Below, in pieces: positions 27,220 to 35,550 of a stretch of 45,714 nt of DNA. The stretch covers positions 1 to 45,714 of the forward strand of contig NZ_ANMR01000021.1 in assembly GCF_000338275.1 (NCBI RefSeq), given 5' to 3'. Numbering within the stretch: the first letter of the stretch is position 1; the number at the start of each line of letters is the position of its first letter. This DNA is from Staphylococcus xylosus NJ. Lineage in GTDB: Bacteria; Bacillota; Bacilli; Staphylococcales; Staphylococcaceae. The notes beneath the pieces were generated by a model. That model saw only the letters and a program-made list of their open reading frames with translations. It was not told the DNA's origin and did no database searches. Both the position numbers and the translations under genes were made by a program.

Positions 27220-27948
27220 ATGAAAATAACGAACCTTGGAACGAGAAGTTATGCTTCTTTTTATGTAGCTTGTGAATTATACAAGCAAATGAGTCAACAA
27301 TGTCATAGTAAATTAGGTCTAGCTACAGGTGGCACCATGGTCGAAGTCTATAAATTTTTAGTCGAGCTATTAAATAAAAACAAGTTAGATGTATCTCAAA
27401 TAGAAACGTTTAATTTAGACGAATATATTGGTATTGATACTACACACGTACAAAGTTATCACACATATATGAACGAAGTGTTATTCAAACGTTATCCTCA
27501 CTTTAATCCGTCATTAGTTCATATTCCAAATGGAAATGCGGAGAATTTAGATGAAGAAACAAAACGTTATGAATATTTGATCAATCAACAAGGCCCAGTA
27601 GACATTCAAATATTAGGCATCGGCGAAAATGGGCACATCGGTTTTAACGAGCCTGGTACAGATGTGAATAGCGCAACACATGTTGTAAATTTAACAGAAA
27701 GCACAATTAATGCGAATAGTCGCTATTTTGAAAATGAAGATGAAGTACCAAGTCAGGCTATTTCTATGGGACTTTCTACAATTTTAAAAGCACAGAGAAT
27801 CATTTTACTCGCATTTGGAGAGAAGAAAAGAGCGGCTATTGAGAAATTAGCTGAAAATGAAGTGAATAGTGATGTGCCAGCTACAATATTACATGCACAT
27901 CCTAATGTAGAAATTTATGTTGATGATGATGCAGCACCTAGGATATAG
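27220..27948 (+). CDS. nagB: Glucosamine-6-phosphate deaminase
   Basis: ATG at 27220 with AGGAGG upstream gives 242 aa. It converts GlcN-6-P to fructose-6-P plus ammonia. LGLATGGTMVEVYKFL (about 32-47) is the phosphate loop, FNLDEYIG contains the catalytic Asp, and LGIGENGHIGFNEPG (about 127-141) contains the active-site His. It lies between the bacillithiol/folate operon and hxlAB as in S. aureus. Confidence 0.93.
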   Translation: MKITNLGTRSYASFYVACELYKQMSQQCHSKLGLATGGTMVEVYKFLVELLNKNKLDVSQIETFNLDEYIGIDTTHVQSYHTYMNEVLFKRYPHFNPSLVHIPNGNAENLDEETKRYEYLINQQGPVDIQILGIGENGHIGFNEPGTDVNSATHVVNLTESTINANSRYFENEDEVPSQAISMGLSTILKAQRIILLAFGEKKRAAIEKLAENEVNSDVPATILHAHPNVEIYVDDDAAPRI

Positions 27949-28060
27949 TGACTGAGTTTTAATCATACAGAAAAGGGTAAACATTTTAAGCGTAAGATTT
28001 TAAAACGTAAGCTTAGTCCAATGGGACTTTGATAATCTAATTCAAGAAGGGATGATCATT

Positions 28061-28693
28061 TTGGAATTACAACTAGCAATTGATTTATTAAACAAAGAGG
28101 AAGCGGCAGAGCTTGCAAATAAAGTTAAAGACTATGTAGATATTGTAGAAATTGGTACACCGATTGTGATAAATGAAGGGTTACCAGCAGTACAACATTT
28201 AAATGATAATATTGAAGGCGTTAAAGTTTTAGCTGACCTTAAAATTATGGATGCAGCAGACTATGAAGTAAGCCAAGCAGTGAAGTTTGGTGCAGATGTT
28301 GTAACTATTTTAGGTGTTGCTGAAGATGCTTCTATCAAGGCTGCAGTAGAAGAAGCACATAAACATGATAAAGAATTATTAGTCGATATGATAGCAGTAC
28401 AAGATTTACAAAAACGTGCAAAAGAATTAGATGAATTAGGTGCGGACTATATTGCAGTTCACACTGGTTATGATTTACAGGCTGAGGGCGAATCACCATT
28501 AGAAAGTTTACGCCAGGTCAAATCAGTAATTAAAAGTTCTAAAGTTGCGGTAATCGGTGGTATTAAACCGGATACGATTAAAGAAGTGGTAGCAGAAGAC
28601 CCAGATTTAGTTGTAGTTGGTGGCGGTATTGCTAATGCAGATGATCCAGTAGAAGCTGCAAAACAATGTAAAGATGCGATTGAAGGCAGATAA
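28061..28693 (+). CDS. hxlA: 3-hexulose-6-phosphate synthase
   Basis: TTG start at 28061, ten bases after AAGAAGG, gives 210 aa. The in-frame ATG at 28052 sits one base from the ribosome binding site and is less likely. It is a KGPDC/orotidine-phosphate decarboxylase-superfamily TIM barrel. DLKIMDAADYEVSQAVKFGAD (about 61-81) carries the metal/phosphate site D-x-K-x-x-D, and GGIKPDTI and VVGGGIANADDP bind phosphate. It condenses formaldehyde with ribulose-5-P in the ribulose monophosphate pathway, probably for formaldehyde detoxification. Confidence 0.92.
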   Translation: MELQLAIDLLNKEEAAELANKVKDYVDIVEIGTPIVINEGLPAVQHLNDNIEGVKVLADLKIMDAADYEVSQAVKFGADVVTILGVAEDASIKAAVEEAHKHDKELLVDMIAVQDLQKRAKELDELGADYIAVHTGYDLQAEGESPLESLRQVKSVIKSSKVAVIGGIKPDTIKEVVAEDPDLVVVGGGIANADDPVEAAKQCKDAIEGR

Positions 28694-28694
28694 T

Positions 28695-29243
28695 ATGACT
28701 GAAATTACAAACTATCGTCTAATCTTAGATGAACTAGACCATACCCTTTCACATGTGAAAGATAATGAAGCTGAAGTTTTTTTAGCACAGGTTGTTAAAG
28801 CGAAACAAGTTTTTGTTGCTGGAAAGGGTCGCTCTGGCTTTGTAGCAAATAGTTTTGCCATGCGTTTAAATCAACTAGGCAAATATGCATATGTTGTTGG
28901 AGAGTCAACGACGCCTTCCATTACTTCAGAAGATTTATTTGTAATTATTTCTGGATCAGGAAAAACTGAACACTTGAAACTTTTAGCTGATAAAGCTAAA
29001 AGTGTTGGCGCTGAAGTTGTTTTATTGACGACAAGCCCAAATTCACCAATCGGTCAATTGACTAATGCAATTATTGAGTTGCCAGCGGGTACTAAATACG
29101 ATGCAGAAGGCTCGGCTCAACCATTAGGCAGTTTATTCGAACAAGCATCACAAATATTCTTAGACAGCATCGTTTTAGATTTAATGTCAGAACTAAATAC
29201 TGATGAAGAAACCATGCAACAAAACCATGCAAATTTAGAATAA
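28695..29243 (+). CDS. hxlB: 6-phospho-3-hexuloisomerase
   Basis: ATG at 28695, one base after the hxlA stop; 182 aa. SIS-domain isomerase: VFVAGKGRSGFVANSFAMRL (about 36-55) and LFVIISGSGKTEHLKLL (about 82-98) are the sugar phosphate loops. It converts 3-hexulose-6-P to fructose-6-P, completing formaldehyde assimilation started by HxlA. The two genes are translationally coupled. Confidence 0.93.
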   Translation: MTEITNYRLILDELDHTLSHVKDNEAEVFLAQVVKAKQVFVAGKGRSGFVANSFAMRLNQLGKYAYVVGESTTPSITSEDLFVIISGSGKTEHLKLLADKAKSVGAEVVLLTTSPNSPIGQLTNAIIELPAGTKYDAEGSAQPLGSLFEQASQIFLDSIVLDLMSELNTDEETMQQNHANLE

Positions 29244-29287
29244 TAAAGATGGTTAAGAGGTTAGCACATAAATCACTAGCGTCTTTT

Positions 29288-29321
29288 AACTGTCAACAAG
29301 TCCCCGACTTTGTTGACAGTT
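29288..29321 (+). terminator. Terminator after hxlB
   Basis: AACTGTCAACAA/TTGTTGACAGTT, 12-bp stem, followed by TTTTTT. A related but degraded copy is at 11338-11375. Confidence 0.85.
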
Positions 29322-29650
29322 TTTTTGTGCGTAATTTTCGTGAATCAATAAGATTTTAGATTGTACGCTACAGTTAATAATATTTCTAAGAACATTAATA
29401 AGATAGTGGTTGTTTATGTTTATTATGTCGTTGGAATTTATATTATAAATATATAATGTATTTATTAGTGTTTTGTGATTTGTTAAAGTAAAGGCTTTCA
29501 AAAAATGTTTATATATTTTAATATTGATTAAATAGATAAAAATAAATAAATTTGGTTAACAAAAAAATTTCTAACTAATTAGGCGTGGTTAATAATATAA
29601 AGCTAGGATATATTGATGTTTTAGCATCTAATGAGATGAAGGTGAGATGT

Positions 29651-31231
29651 TTGAAGAAACGACAATGGAAATTAAGTACAATAATTATTATTTTTGTGTG
29701 TATTGTTGTGCTAATTTCTTTAGTTATTACTAGTATTTTGATAGGTAATACAGTTAAAAACTCTATTCATAAAACTGCTGAAGAGAAGGCCGAAGCTGTG
29801 TCTAGAACAACGGCGCAATCGAATATTGTCAAAAGAGGTTTGAAAGATAAAAGTAAGGAGCAACAAATACAGCGTTATGCTTCAGAAATTAAATCAGCTA
29901 CAGATGTTAGTTTTATTGTTGTCATGGATATGAATAGTATAAGAAAATCGCATCCCAATTCTGGTTTAATAGGTAAAAAGTTTCAAGGAGGAGATGAATC
30001 CCCAGCCTTAAAAGGTAAAGAAATCATAACTGAATCTAAAGGAACTTTAGGCAAATCGTTAAGATCATTTACCCCGATTTATGACAATGGTGAACAGATT
30101 GGTTTAGTCGCAGTTGGCATCCCAATTGAAACTGTAAATGAAGCATTTGCATCGGGAATGAAAGATATTTGTATTGGTCTGATTATAGGTCTGTTTTTCG
30201 GTATTGTAGGTGCATATTTATTAGCAAGATATATTAAAAAGATATTACATGGTTTAGAACCTGCAATTATTGCGAAACGATTAGAAGAAAGAAATACGAT
30301 GTTGCAATCTGTACATGAAGGTATCGTTGCAGTAGATAGAGAAGGTAAAATTAATTTAGTAAATAAATCAGCTATACAAATATTTAAAAAAGCGGGGTTA
30401 GCTGCATATCCAATTGGCATGAAAATAAATGAATATTTGGATTCAACGCAATTAGATAAAGTGGTAGAGATTGGACAACCTCAAGTTGATGATGAACAAA
30501 ATATTAACGGCGTGAAAATATTGGTTAACAGAGTACCATTATATGTTAATAACCAAATCGTTGGTGCTATTTCAACTTTTAGAGATAAGACAGAAATGAA
30601 TAGATTATCTGAACAGCTAGTTGGGGTGAAAACTTATGCGGAAACATTAAGAGCACAATCTCATGAATTTAGTAATAGGTTACATGTTATTATGGGCATG
30701 TTACAAATGGAAAATTATGAGGAAGTAAAACAATATATTCGAGAAATTGTGAGTTATAGTGCTCAAGAAAATGTTAATATTGCTACACAAATTAAAGATG
30801 CAGCATTGGCAGGGTTTCTAATTGGTAAATTGAGTTTGACTAGAGAGAAAAATATAGAATTAATGATTCGTATAAATGAAGTGGTCCCCGAACCTCGTGA
30901 TAGTCGATTAACGCATGAAATCATTACCGTAATTGGCAATTTAATTGATAATAGTATAGATGCTTTAGAGCATCAGAATGACAAAATAATTAAAGTTAAT
31001 TTAAACTATACACAACAAAAGTTTAAATTTGATATAACGGATTCTGGGGAAGGTCTAACACCACATATGCAACATAAAATCTTCGAAAAAGGTTACTCTA
31101 CAAAAGGTAATAATAGAGGCTATGGTTTATATTTAATAAAAGAAAGCGTTAAGAAGCTCAATGGCTCGATTAACGTCGATAAAGATTTGGATGGACGCAC
31201 TAAATTTATAGTTGAAATCGCATATGATTGA
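29651..31231 (+). CDS. malK: CitA/DcuS-type sensor histidine kinase, MalK-like
   Basis: The TTG at 29651 (AAGGTGAG four bases upstream) gives 526 aa; ATG 29636 is an alternative. TM1 is about residues 9-32. An extracytoplasmic PDC/CitA-type sensor domain (about 35-170) ends SFTPIYDNGEQIGLVAVGIP. TM2 is about 173-196. A cytosolic PAS domain follows (about 215-310), then the phosphoacceptor H338 in SHEFSNRLHVIMGML and an HATPase with N-box GNLIDNSIDAL and G-box DSGEGL. This is the domain order of DcuS/CitA/MalK, which sense C4-dicarboxylates or citrate. The 2-hydroxycarboxylate symporter and malic enzyme nearby favour malate. It is co-transcribed with the regulator 14 bp downstream. Confidence 0.9.
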   Translation: MKKRQWKLSTIIIIFVCIVVLISLVITSILIGNTVKNSIHKTAEEKAEAVSRTTAQSNIVKRGLKDKSKEQQIQRYASEIKSATDVSFIVVMDMNSIRKSHPNSGLIGKKFQGGDESPALKGKEIITESKGTLGKSLRSFTPIYDNGEQIGLVAVGIPIETVNEAFASGMKDICIGLIIGLFFGIVGAYLLARYIKKILHGLEPAIIAKRLEERNTMLQSVHEGIVAVDREGKINLVNKSAIQIFKKAGLAAYPIGMKINEYLDSTQLDKVVEIGQPQVDDEQNINGVKILVNRVPLYVNNQIVGAISTFRDKTEMNRLSEQLVGVKTYAETLRAQSHEFSNRLHVIMGMLQMENYEEVKQYIREIVSYSAQENVNIATQIKDAALAGFLIGKLSLTREKNIELMIRINEVVPEPRDSRLTHEIITVIGNLIDNSIDALEHQNDKIIKVNLNYTQQKFKFDITDSGEGLTPHMQHKIFEKGYSTKGNNRGYGLYLIKESVKKLNGSINVDKDLDGRTKFIVEIAYD

Positions 31232-31245
31232 AAGAAGGGGTAAAG

Positions 31246-31965
31246 ATGATTGATGTATTAATTGTTGAAGATGATCCGATGGTCGCTCAATTAAATCAAC
31301 AATTTTTAGAAAAAATAGAAGGATTTAATATAAACGATATCGCACATAACATTAAAGATGCCACAGCAATACTTCAATTTAAGAAGGTTGATTTGGTGTT
31401 ATTAGATGTCTATTTACCAGATGAAAGTGGATTAACGTTGCTAAATTATATACGTCAGCATCAGTTGAAAACAGACGCGATCCTAATTACTGCAGCTTCA
31501 GACATAGAAAAAGTTCAAACTGCACTACACTATGGAGTGGTTGACTACTTAATTAAACCATTTGAATTTGAAAGATTTGAACAAGCATTAGTTAAATATA
31601 AGAATAAATTTCAAATATTTAATCAACGTGAAGTAGTAGATCAAATCGCGTTAGATGAGGCTCTACTTAATAAGCGTAATACCATTAATGAAGCTAAAGC
31701 TACACTCCCTAAAGGTTTAACGAAGAGTACTTTGCAAGCGATTGTTAATAATGTGAATCAATCAGAAAAAATTGAGTTTTCTACGGCAGAAATTGCAGAA
31801 GCGGCCCATATATCTAGAGTTTCTGTACGTAAATATTTAAAGTTTTTAGTAGAAATAGATATTCTTGAAGAATCGCTCACTTATGGCATTGGTAGACCAG
31901 TTTATTTATATAAGTTCAAAAAGAAAAACATCGATTTTCTACAAAGATATATATCAATCACCTAG
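31246..31965 (+). CDS. malR: Response regulator, CitB/DcuR/MalR type
   Basis: ATG at 31246 after GAAGGGG; 239 aa. Receiver domain residues about 1-120 with acidic pocket E8-D9-D10, phosphoacceptor D54 in LVLLDVYLPDESG, and K104 in LIKPFEF. The C-terminal half contains the HTH TAEIAEAAHISRVSVRKYLKFL, the type found in CitB/DcuR/MalR. Partner of the sensor kinase just upstream. Its probable targets are the symporter and malic enzyme genes 3.6 kb downstream. Confidence 0.9.
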   Translation: MIDVLIVEDDPMVAQLNQQFLEKIEGFNINDIAHNIKDATAILQFKKVDLVLLDVYLPDESGLTLLNYIRQHQLKTDAILITAASDIEKVQTALHYGVVDYLIKPFEFERFEQALVKYKNKFQIFNQREVVDQIALDEALLNKRNTINEAKATLPKGLTKSTLQAIVNNVNQSEKIEFSTAEIAEAAHISRVSVRKYLKFLVEIDILEESLTYGIGRPVYLYKFKKKNIDFLQRYISIT

Positions 31966-32119
31966 AAAGTATTTAATAGTGCCTCAAGTAAATATTTGTA
32001 GTGTTCATAACTACAGATTTAATATCTACTGTTCAACTTGCATTATGATTGAAGTCTAAAGTTCAAAAAGATATCTAATTAGTTTATAATTAGAATTAAT
32101 TAACTTTAGGAGTGTTTTT

Positions 32120-32488
32120 TTGAAATACTTTTTAATTACTATGGGTGTATTATTTACAATTATTGGTTTTGTAGGAGCTATATTACCGCTATTACCTACG
32201 ACTCCATTTTTGTTAGTTGCTGTTATTTGTTTTTCCAAGAGTTCGGAGAGATTTGAAAATTGGTTAGTAAATACTAAAATTTATATAACTTATGTAGAAA
32301 GTTTTAAAAACAACAAAGGCTATACTTTGAAAAATAAATTTAAGTTATTGATTAGTGTTTACATTGTTGTTGGATTCTCGATTTTTATGATAGATCATTC
32401 ATTAATAAGACTAGGGTTAGTAATAATGCTGATCATTCAAACAATTGTACTATTTACAGTTGTTAAAACATTACCTAAGAATTTTTAA
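32120..32488 (+). CDS. YbaN-family (DUF454) membrane protein
   Basis: 122 aa with a TTG start behind TAGGAG. The N-terminus GxILPLLPTTPFLLVAVICFSKSSERFENWL is the conserved DUF454 motif. There are three hydrophobic segments (about 5-27, 75-93 and 95-113). The family is widespread and uncharacterised. It stands alone between the malKR pair and a small membrane protein. Confidence 0.8.
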   Translation: MKYFLITMGVLFTIIGFVGAILPLLPTTPFLLVAVICFSKSSERFENWLVNTKIYITYVESFKNNKGYTLKNKFKLLISVYIVVGFSIFMIDHSLIRLGLVIMLIIQTIVLFTVVKTLPKNF

Positions 32489-32585
32489 GTCTGAAAAATT
32501 AGAAATAAGCAATAATAGGTTAGCGATTAAACTATATTCAACTTTTGTTTTGACTATTTGTATTTATAAAAGATAGAAATGGACA

Positions 32586-32624
32586 AATACTCATGTGTAA
32601 CCTCACAAACTCAATAAGCAGATT
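32586..32624 (+). repeat. Dispersed intergenic repeat, copy A
   Basis: AATACTCATGTGTA followed by a variable 8-9 bases, then AACTCAATAA and GATT. Copy B is at 43315-43354, and a weaker copy C may be within 45627-45647. Confidence 0.55.
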
Positions 32625-32715
32625 ACAAGTGATGGTTTAAAAATAAAGGTGTATAGTCGATGTGCATAAAAACTAGTTTTTTTAAGCGTTAATCTTTATA
32701 AATGGAGGATTGAAA

Positions 32716-32880
32716 ATGAAACTTATCAGTATTATTTTGGGTATTTTAGTGATACTTTCTTGGTTGTTTGTACTTAAAGAGTACAAACGAGGAAATGAGA
32801 AAACAGAAAAGGGTAAGACAGTCATCCTAATTGCTTGTGCTTTGACTTTTGTGATGACGTTAATGAATTTCTTTGACTAG
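32716..32880 (+). CDS. Small two-helix membrane protein
   Basis: 54 residues. ATG at 32716 with GGAGG seven to ten bases upstream. MKLISIILGILVILSWLFVL is the first TM helix, followed by a basic loop KEYKRGNEKTEKGK and a second helix VILIACALTFVMTLMNFF. Good start signals and an amphipathic layout make it a real gene. The family is not recognised. A strong terminator lies 90 bp downstream. Confidence 0.65.
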   Translation: MKLISIILGILVILSWLFVLKEYKRGNEKTEKGKTVILIACALTFVMTLMNFFD

Positions 32881-32971
32881 TTAGAAACTTGAACATAATA
32901 TTAATTTGTTTTAAAACTTATAGCGTTAAAATTTATAAATTCTAGTAATTATATGACGCAATATGAATAGG

Positions 32972-33013
32972 AAAGCTCCCCGAAACCTACTATATAGGTT
33001 TTGGGGAGCTTTT
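32972..33013. terminator. Bidirectional terminator
   Basis: AAAGCTCCCCgAAACCT pairs with AGGTTTtGGGGAGCTTT, then TT. It lies between convergent small genes. Confidence 0.85.
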
Positions 33014-33024
33014 TAACAAGAAAA

Positions 33025-33261
33025 TTATTTTATTCTTTTCAATATAGTTGAAGCAATAGCACATAAAATTGTAATACAAAGTAAGACACATAAAAGGGTA
33101 AAGCTACTGCCAGAGACATTAAAACCCATTTCAAAAGTAGTATTACTCTTATGCAGATAGAAATTTATAATTATAGTAATTATCACGCCAATAAAGGAAA
33201 GTATGCCTATAATATCAATCATTAATTTAGTATAAGGATACTTGGTATTTTTTGTAATCAT
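33025..33261 (-). CDS. Small membrane protein, two TM helices
   Basis: 78 aa. TM helices at about residues 13-33 and 52-73, separated by a polar loop, with a basic end (KRIK). The ribosome binding site is weak (GTGAAG two bases before the ATG). I do not recognise it. The convergent terminator directly after the stop supports expression. Confidence 0.55.
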   Translation of the reverse strand: MITKNTKYPYTKLMIDIIGILSFIGVIITIIINFYLHKSNTTFEMGFNVSGSSFTLLCVLLCITILCAIASTILKRIK

Positions 33262-33536
33262 ATCTTCACTACTTTCTTTAAATTTAGTTTTGGAAAATGC
33301 TAGTTATTCGTACTTAAAGTAAAGTGATAAATAAGAGATAGATTTAACAAATTTTTTAGAGAAAAATACTTCACTTATCATTATAGAATCAGCAATTCAT
33401 TTTTTACTAAACTTTAAATATTTATGTTAATTATAAAATAGTTAATATTTTGTGGAAAATACTATATGTATGATAACATAGTTTATTAATATGTTATAAT
33501 CGTAGCAAATATATTTTAGGAAAAGAGGGTTTGATA

Positions 33537-34133
33537 ATGAAAGCTATAAAATACTCATTACTAATTGCGTTAACATTACTATTAACAGCTTGCAATAATG
33601 CTAAATCAGAATATGAAACTCCTGATAAAGAAGCACAAGCGACAGAAACACCAACTGAAATATTTTCAAGTCAGAAAATAAATGAAACTATTAGTGAAGA
33701 AGAAATGGATTCAAGTATTAAGCAATATTTAGATACGTTTAACGCGTTGGAGGAAAACACTTCAAAAATGAGTGAGAGAGATGAGTTAAGTGAGAAGGAT
33801 CAAGCAAATTTAAATAGATTAACAAAAATGGCTCACAAGAATGATGAAAACTTTAAGCATTTTATAGAATCAAATCAAATACCTGAACAATATGAAAAAG
33901 GAAGTTTTGAAGTTAGTGATTATGTAACTTCTGTGAATGAATTAATGAGTAAAATTAATGACAAAGTAAATGAAACGAAAAATGAGTCACATTCAGATAA
34001 AGCAAAATTAAAAGCTGTAGGAGAAATTGAAGATCTGAATGCTAAATATAAAGATAGAGTTAATGGAAAAAAACAAGAAAAAGTAGAACAATTTCTAAAA
34101 AAACATGATATTAAAACTAAGGCGTTTGATTAA
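33537..34133 (+). CDS. NDxxF-motif lipoprotein
   Basis: ATG at 33537 (AAAAGAGGG upstream) gives 198 aa. The signal peptide ends in a lipobox LLTAC, so Cys about 20 is lipidated and the protein is anchored outside the membrane. The mature part is helical, charged and Lys/Glu-rich. HKNDENFKHFI contains the NDxxF motif that names a staphylococcal lipoprotein family of unknown function. Monocistronic. Confidence 0.8.
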   Translation: MKAIKYSLLIALTLLLTACNNAKSEYETPDKEAQATETPTEIFSSQKINETISEEEMDSSIKQYLDTFNALEENTSKMSERDELSEKDQANLNRLTKMAHKNDENFKHFIESNQIPEQYEKGSFEVSDYVTSVNELMSKINDKVNETKNESHSDKAKLKAVGEIEDLNAKYKDRVNGKKQEKVEQFLKKHDIKTKAFD

Positions 34134-34334
34134 AACGCTTATTATATCATTTTTATGACCTATTTCCAGTAGTTGAACATTTTGAAGAAATTGAACTATA
34201 GGATTTCAGGAGAAAGTTGTTTTATTTTTAAAGTAAGATTTAAAAGGATGATAGATGCAGAAAATTTTGTTGATAGTATACAAAAATATGGTCATACTAA
34301 AACAAATTTTATATTTTCAAAAACAATTTAAAAT
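34134..34334. other. Possible gene remnant
   Basis: Short protein-like stretches occur in different plus-strand frames (YDLFPVVEHFEEIEL, then RMIDAENFVDSIQKYGHTKT), each ended by stops. This looks like a decayed coding sequence, but there is no family match and chance is not excluded. Confidence 0.25.
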
Positions 34335-34370
34335 AAAGCATGTGGCATAAATATATGATCCACATGCTTT
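34335..34370. terminator. Bidirectional terminator
   Basis: AAAGCATGTGG/CCACATGCTTT, 11-bp perfect stem, with A- and T-rich flanks, just before the end of the phzF-like gene. Confidence 0.8.
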
Positions 34371-34377
34371 TATTAGT

Positions 34378-35286
34378 TTAAATGTCATCTAAAACAACGT
34401 TAAAGGTTTTGACATAAACAGCATTTCCAGAAATTTTTATATCATAATCATCAGCATGAGTTGTAACTTCAACGTTCACTTTACCATCCTTTTCTATTTC
34501 TTGACCTTGTTCGATGAGTAGCGTTAATGGATTCGATGTCCTCTGCCTCTGTTTTATATATTTAATGTAATATGCTCCCATAACACCGGAAGCGGTACCT
34601 GTGACTGGGTCTTCTTTAGTACCCGAAAAGGGCGAGGAAAAATGTCTCGCATGCATATCAGTGTTGAAATGATGCGTTTCCATGCAGAATGGATGAATAG
34701 AAACGTGTGGCATTTCTTTTAATATTAAAGGAAATAGTTCATTATTTGGATTCAATTTTTCACAAACTTTAAGGTTTTTAACCGGGGTAATAAGGGTCCA
34801 AACACCCGTGCTTCCATAAACAATAGGTAAATCATCGTCAAAATCACTTGTTTCTATACCCAAAGCATTAGCTAAATCAACCTTAGAACCAGAGAATGTT
34901 TTAAACTGTGGTGAGGATTGTTGCATAGTAATATATACAGCATCACTTGAGTTATCAATTTTTATTGGTAACACACCAGCATTTGTTTCGATTGTAAAGT
35001 CTGTTTTATTTTGTAATAAACCCTTAGTTTTTAATGCGTAAAGTGTTGCAATAGTTGCATGACCGCATAGGTTCATTTCATGACCTGGCGTAAAAAAGCG
35101 TATTCTTAAATCAGCTTTATTAGATTTAAGTGGAAAAGCAGTTTCATTGAATCCAACTTTTAAGGCAATTGCCTGCATTTCTTCAACTTTTAAGTCATCA
35201 CCACATAATACTATACCCGCTGGATTGCCTCTATTTGCTTCAGTACTAAAAGCGTCATAGTGATAAACTTGTACAGATTTTGTCAT
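34378..35286 (-). CDS. PhzF-family isomerase/epimerase-like protein
   Basis: 302 aa. The catalytic Glu is E48 in VGFNETAF. RIRFFTPGHEMNLCGHATIA (about 81-100) and the C-terminal-half counterpart EDPVTGTASGVMGAYY are the mirrored diaminopimelate-epimerase-fold motifs of PhzF. Homologues occur in many bacteria without phenazine genes, and the substrate is unknown; no phenazine pathway is present here. A 25-bp dyad lies just upstream of the start. Confidence 0.88.
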   Translation of the reverse strand: MTKSVQVYHYDAFSTEANRGNPAGIVLCGDDLKVEEMQAIALKVGFNETAFPLKSNKADLRIRFFTPGHEMNLCGHATIATLYALKTKGLLQNKTDFTIETNAGVLPIKIDNSSDAVYITMQQSSPQFKTFSGSKVDLANALGIETSDFDDDLPIVYGSTGVWTLITPVKNLKVCEKLNPNNELFPLILKEMPHVSIHPFCMETHHFNTDMHARHFSSPFSGTKEDPVTGTASGVMGAYYIKYIKQRQRTSNPLTLLIEQGQEIEKDGKVNVEVTTHADDYDIKISGNAVYVKTFNVVLDDI

Positions 35287-35301
35287 TGAATCACTCCTAT
35301 A

Positions 35302-35326
35302 TGTAACAAACTCATTTGATGTTACA
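35302..35326. promoter_or_regulatory. Candidate operator dyad upstream of the phzF-like gene
   Basis: TGTAACA-N11-TGTTACA is a perfect 7-bp inverted repeat 15 bases upstream of the phzF-like start codon. This is the right size and place for a repressor site. No regulator gene is adjacent. Confidence 0.45.
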
Positions 35327-35436
35327 TCTAATTTATCAAAGTTTATAACCTAGGTAAAAATGATTATTAAAATAACTCTACTTATAATCATGTTTAACCC
35401 AAAATATTATTCTGTTTACCCGTTATTATTTAATAA

Positions 35437-35488
35437 TTTTACATATTTTTGGTTTTTTTAATTACAAAAAGATTTAAAAATTTACATA
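35437..35488 (+). promoter_or_regulatory. Direct repeat TTTACATA upstream of the malate symporter gene
   Basis: TTTTACATA (35437-35445) and ATTTACATA (35480-35488) are spaced by 43 bases, about four helical turns. They lie 65-115 bases before the symporter start. They could be the response regulator sites, but the sequence is AT-rich and the match short. Confidence 0.3.
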
Positions 35489-35550
35489 ATCTATCATTCC
35501 TCCTCGTTTAGCAATATTATGAAAATATTCATTATTTAAGGGGGATGTCA

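Noticed and set aside
29470..29530. Possible CcpA (cre) site before malK
   Set aside because: GTAAAGGCTTTCAA only partly fits the cre consensus, lacking the central CG, and is too weak to call.
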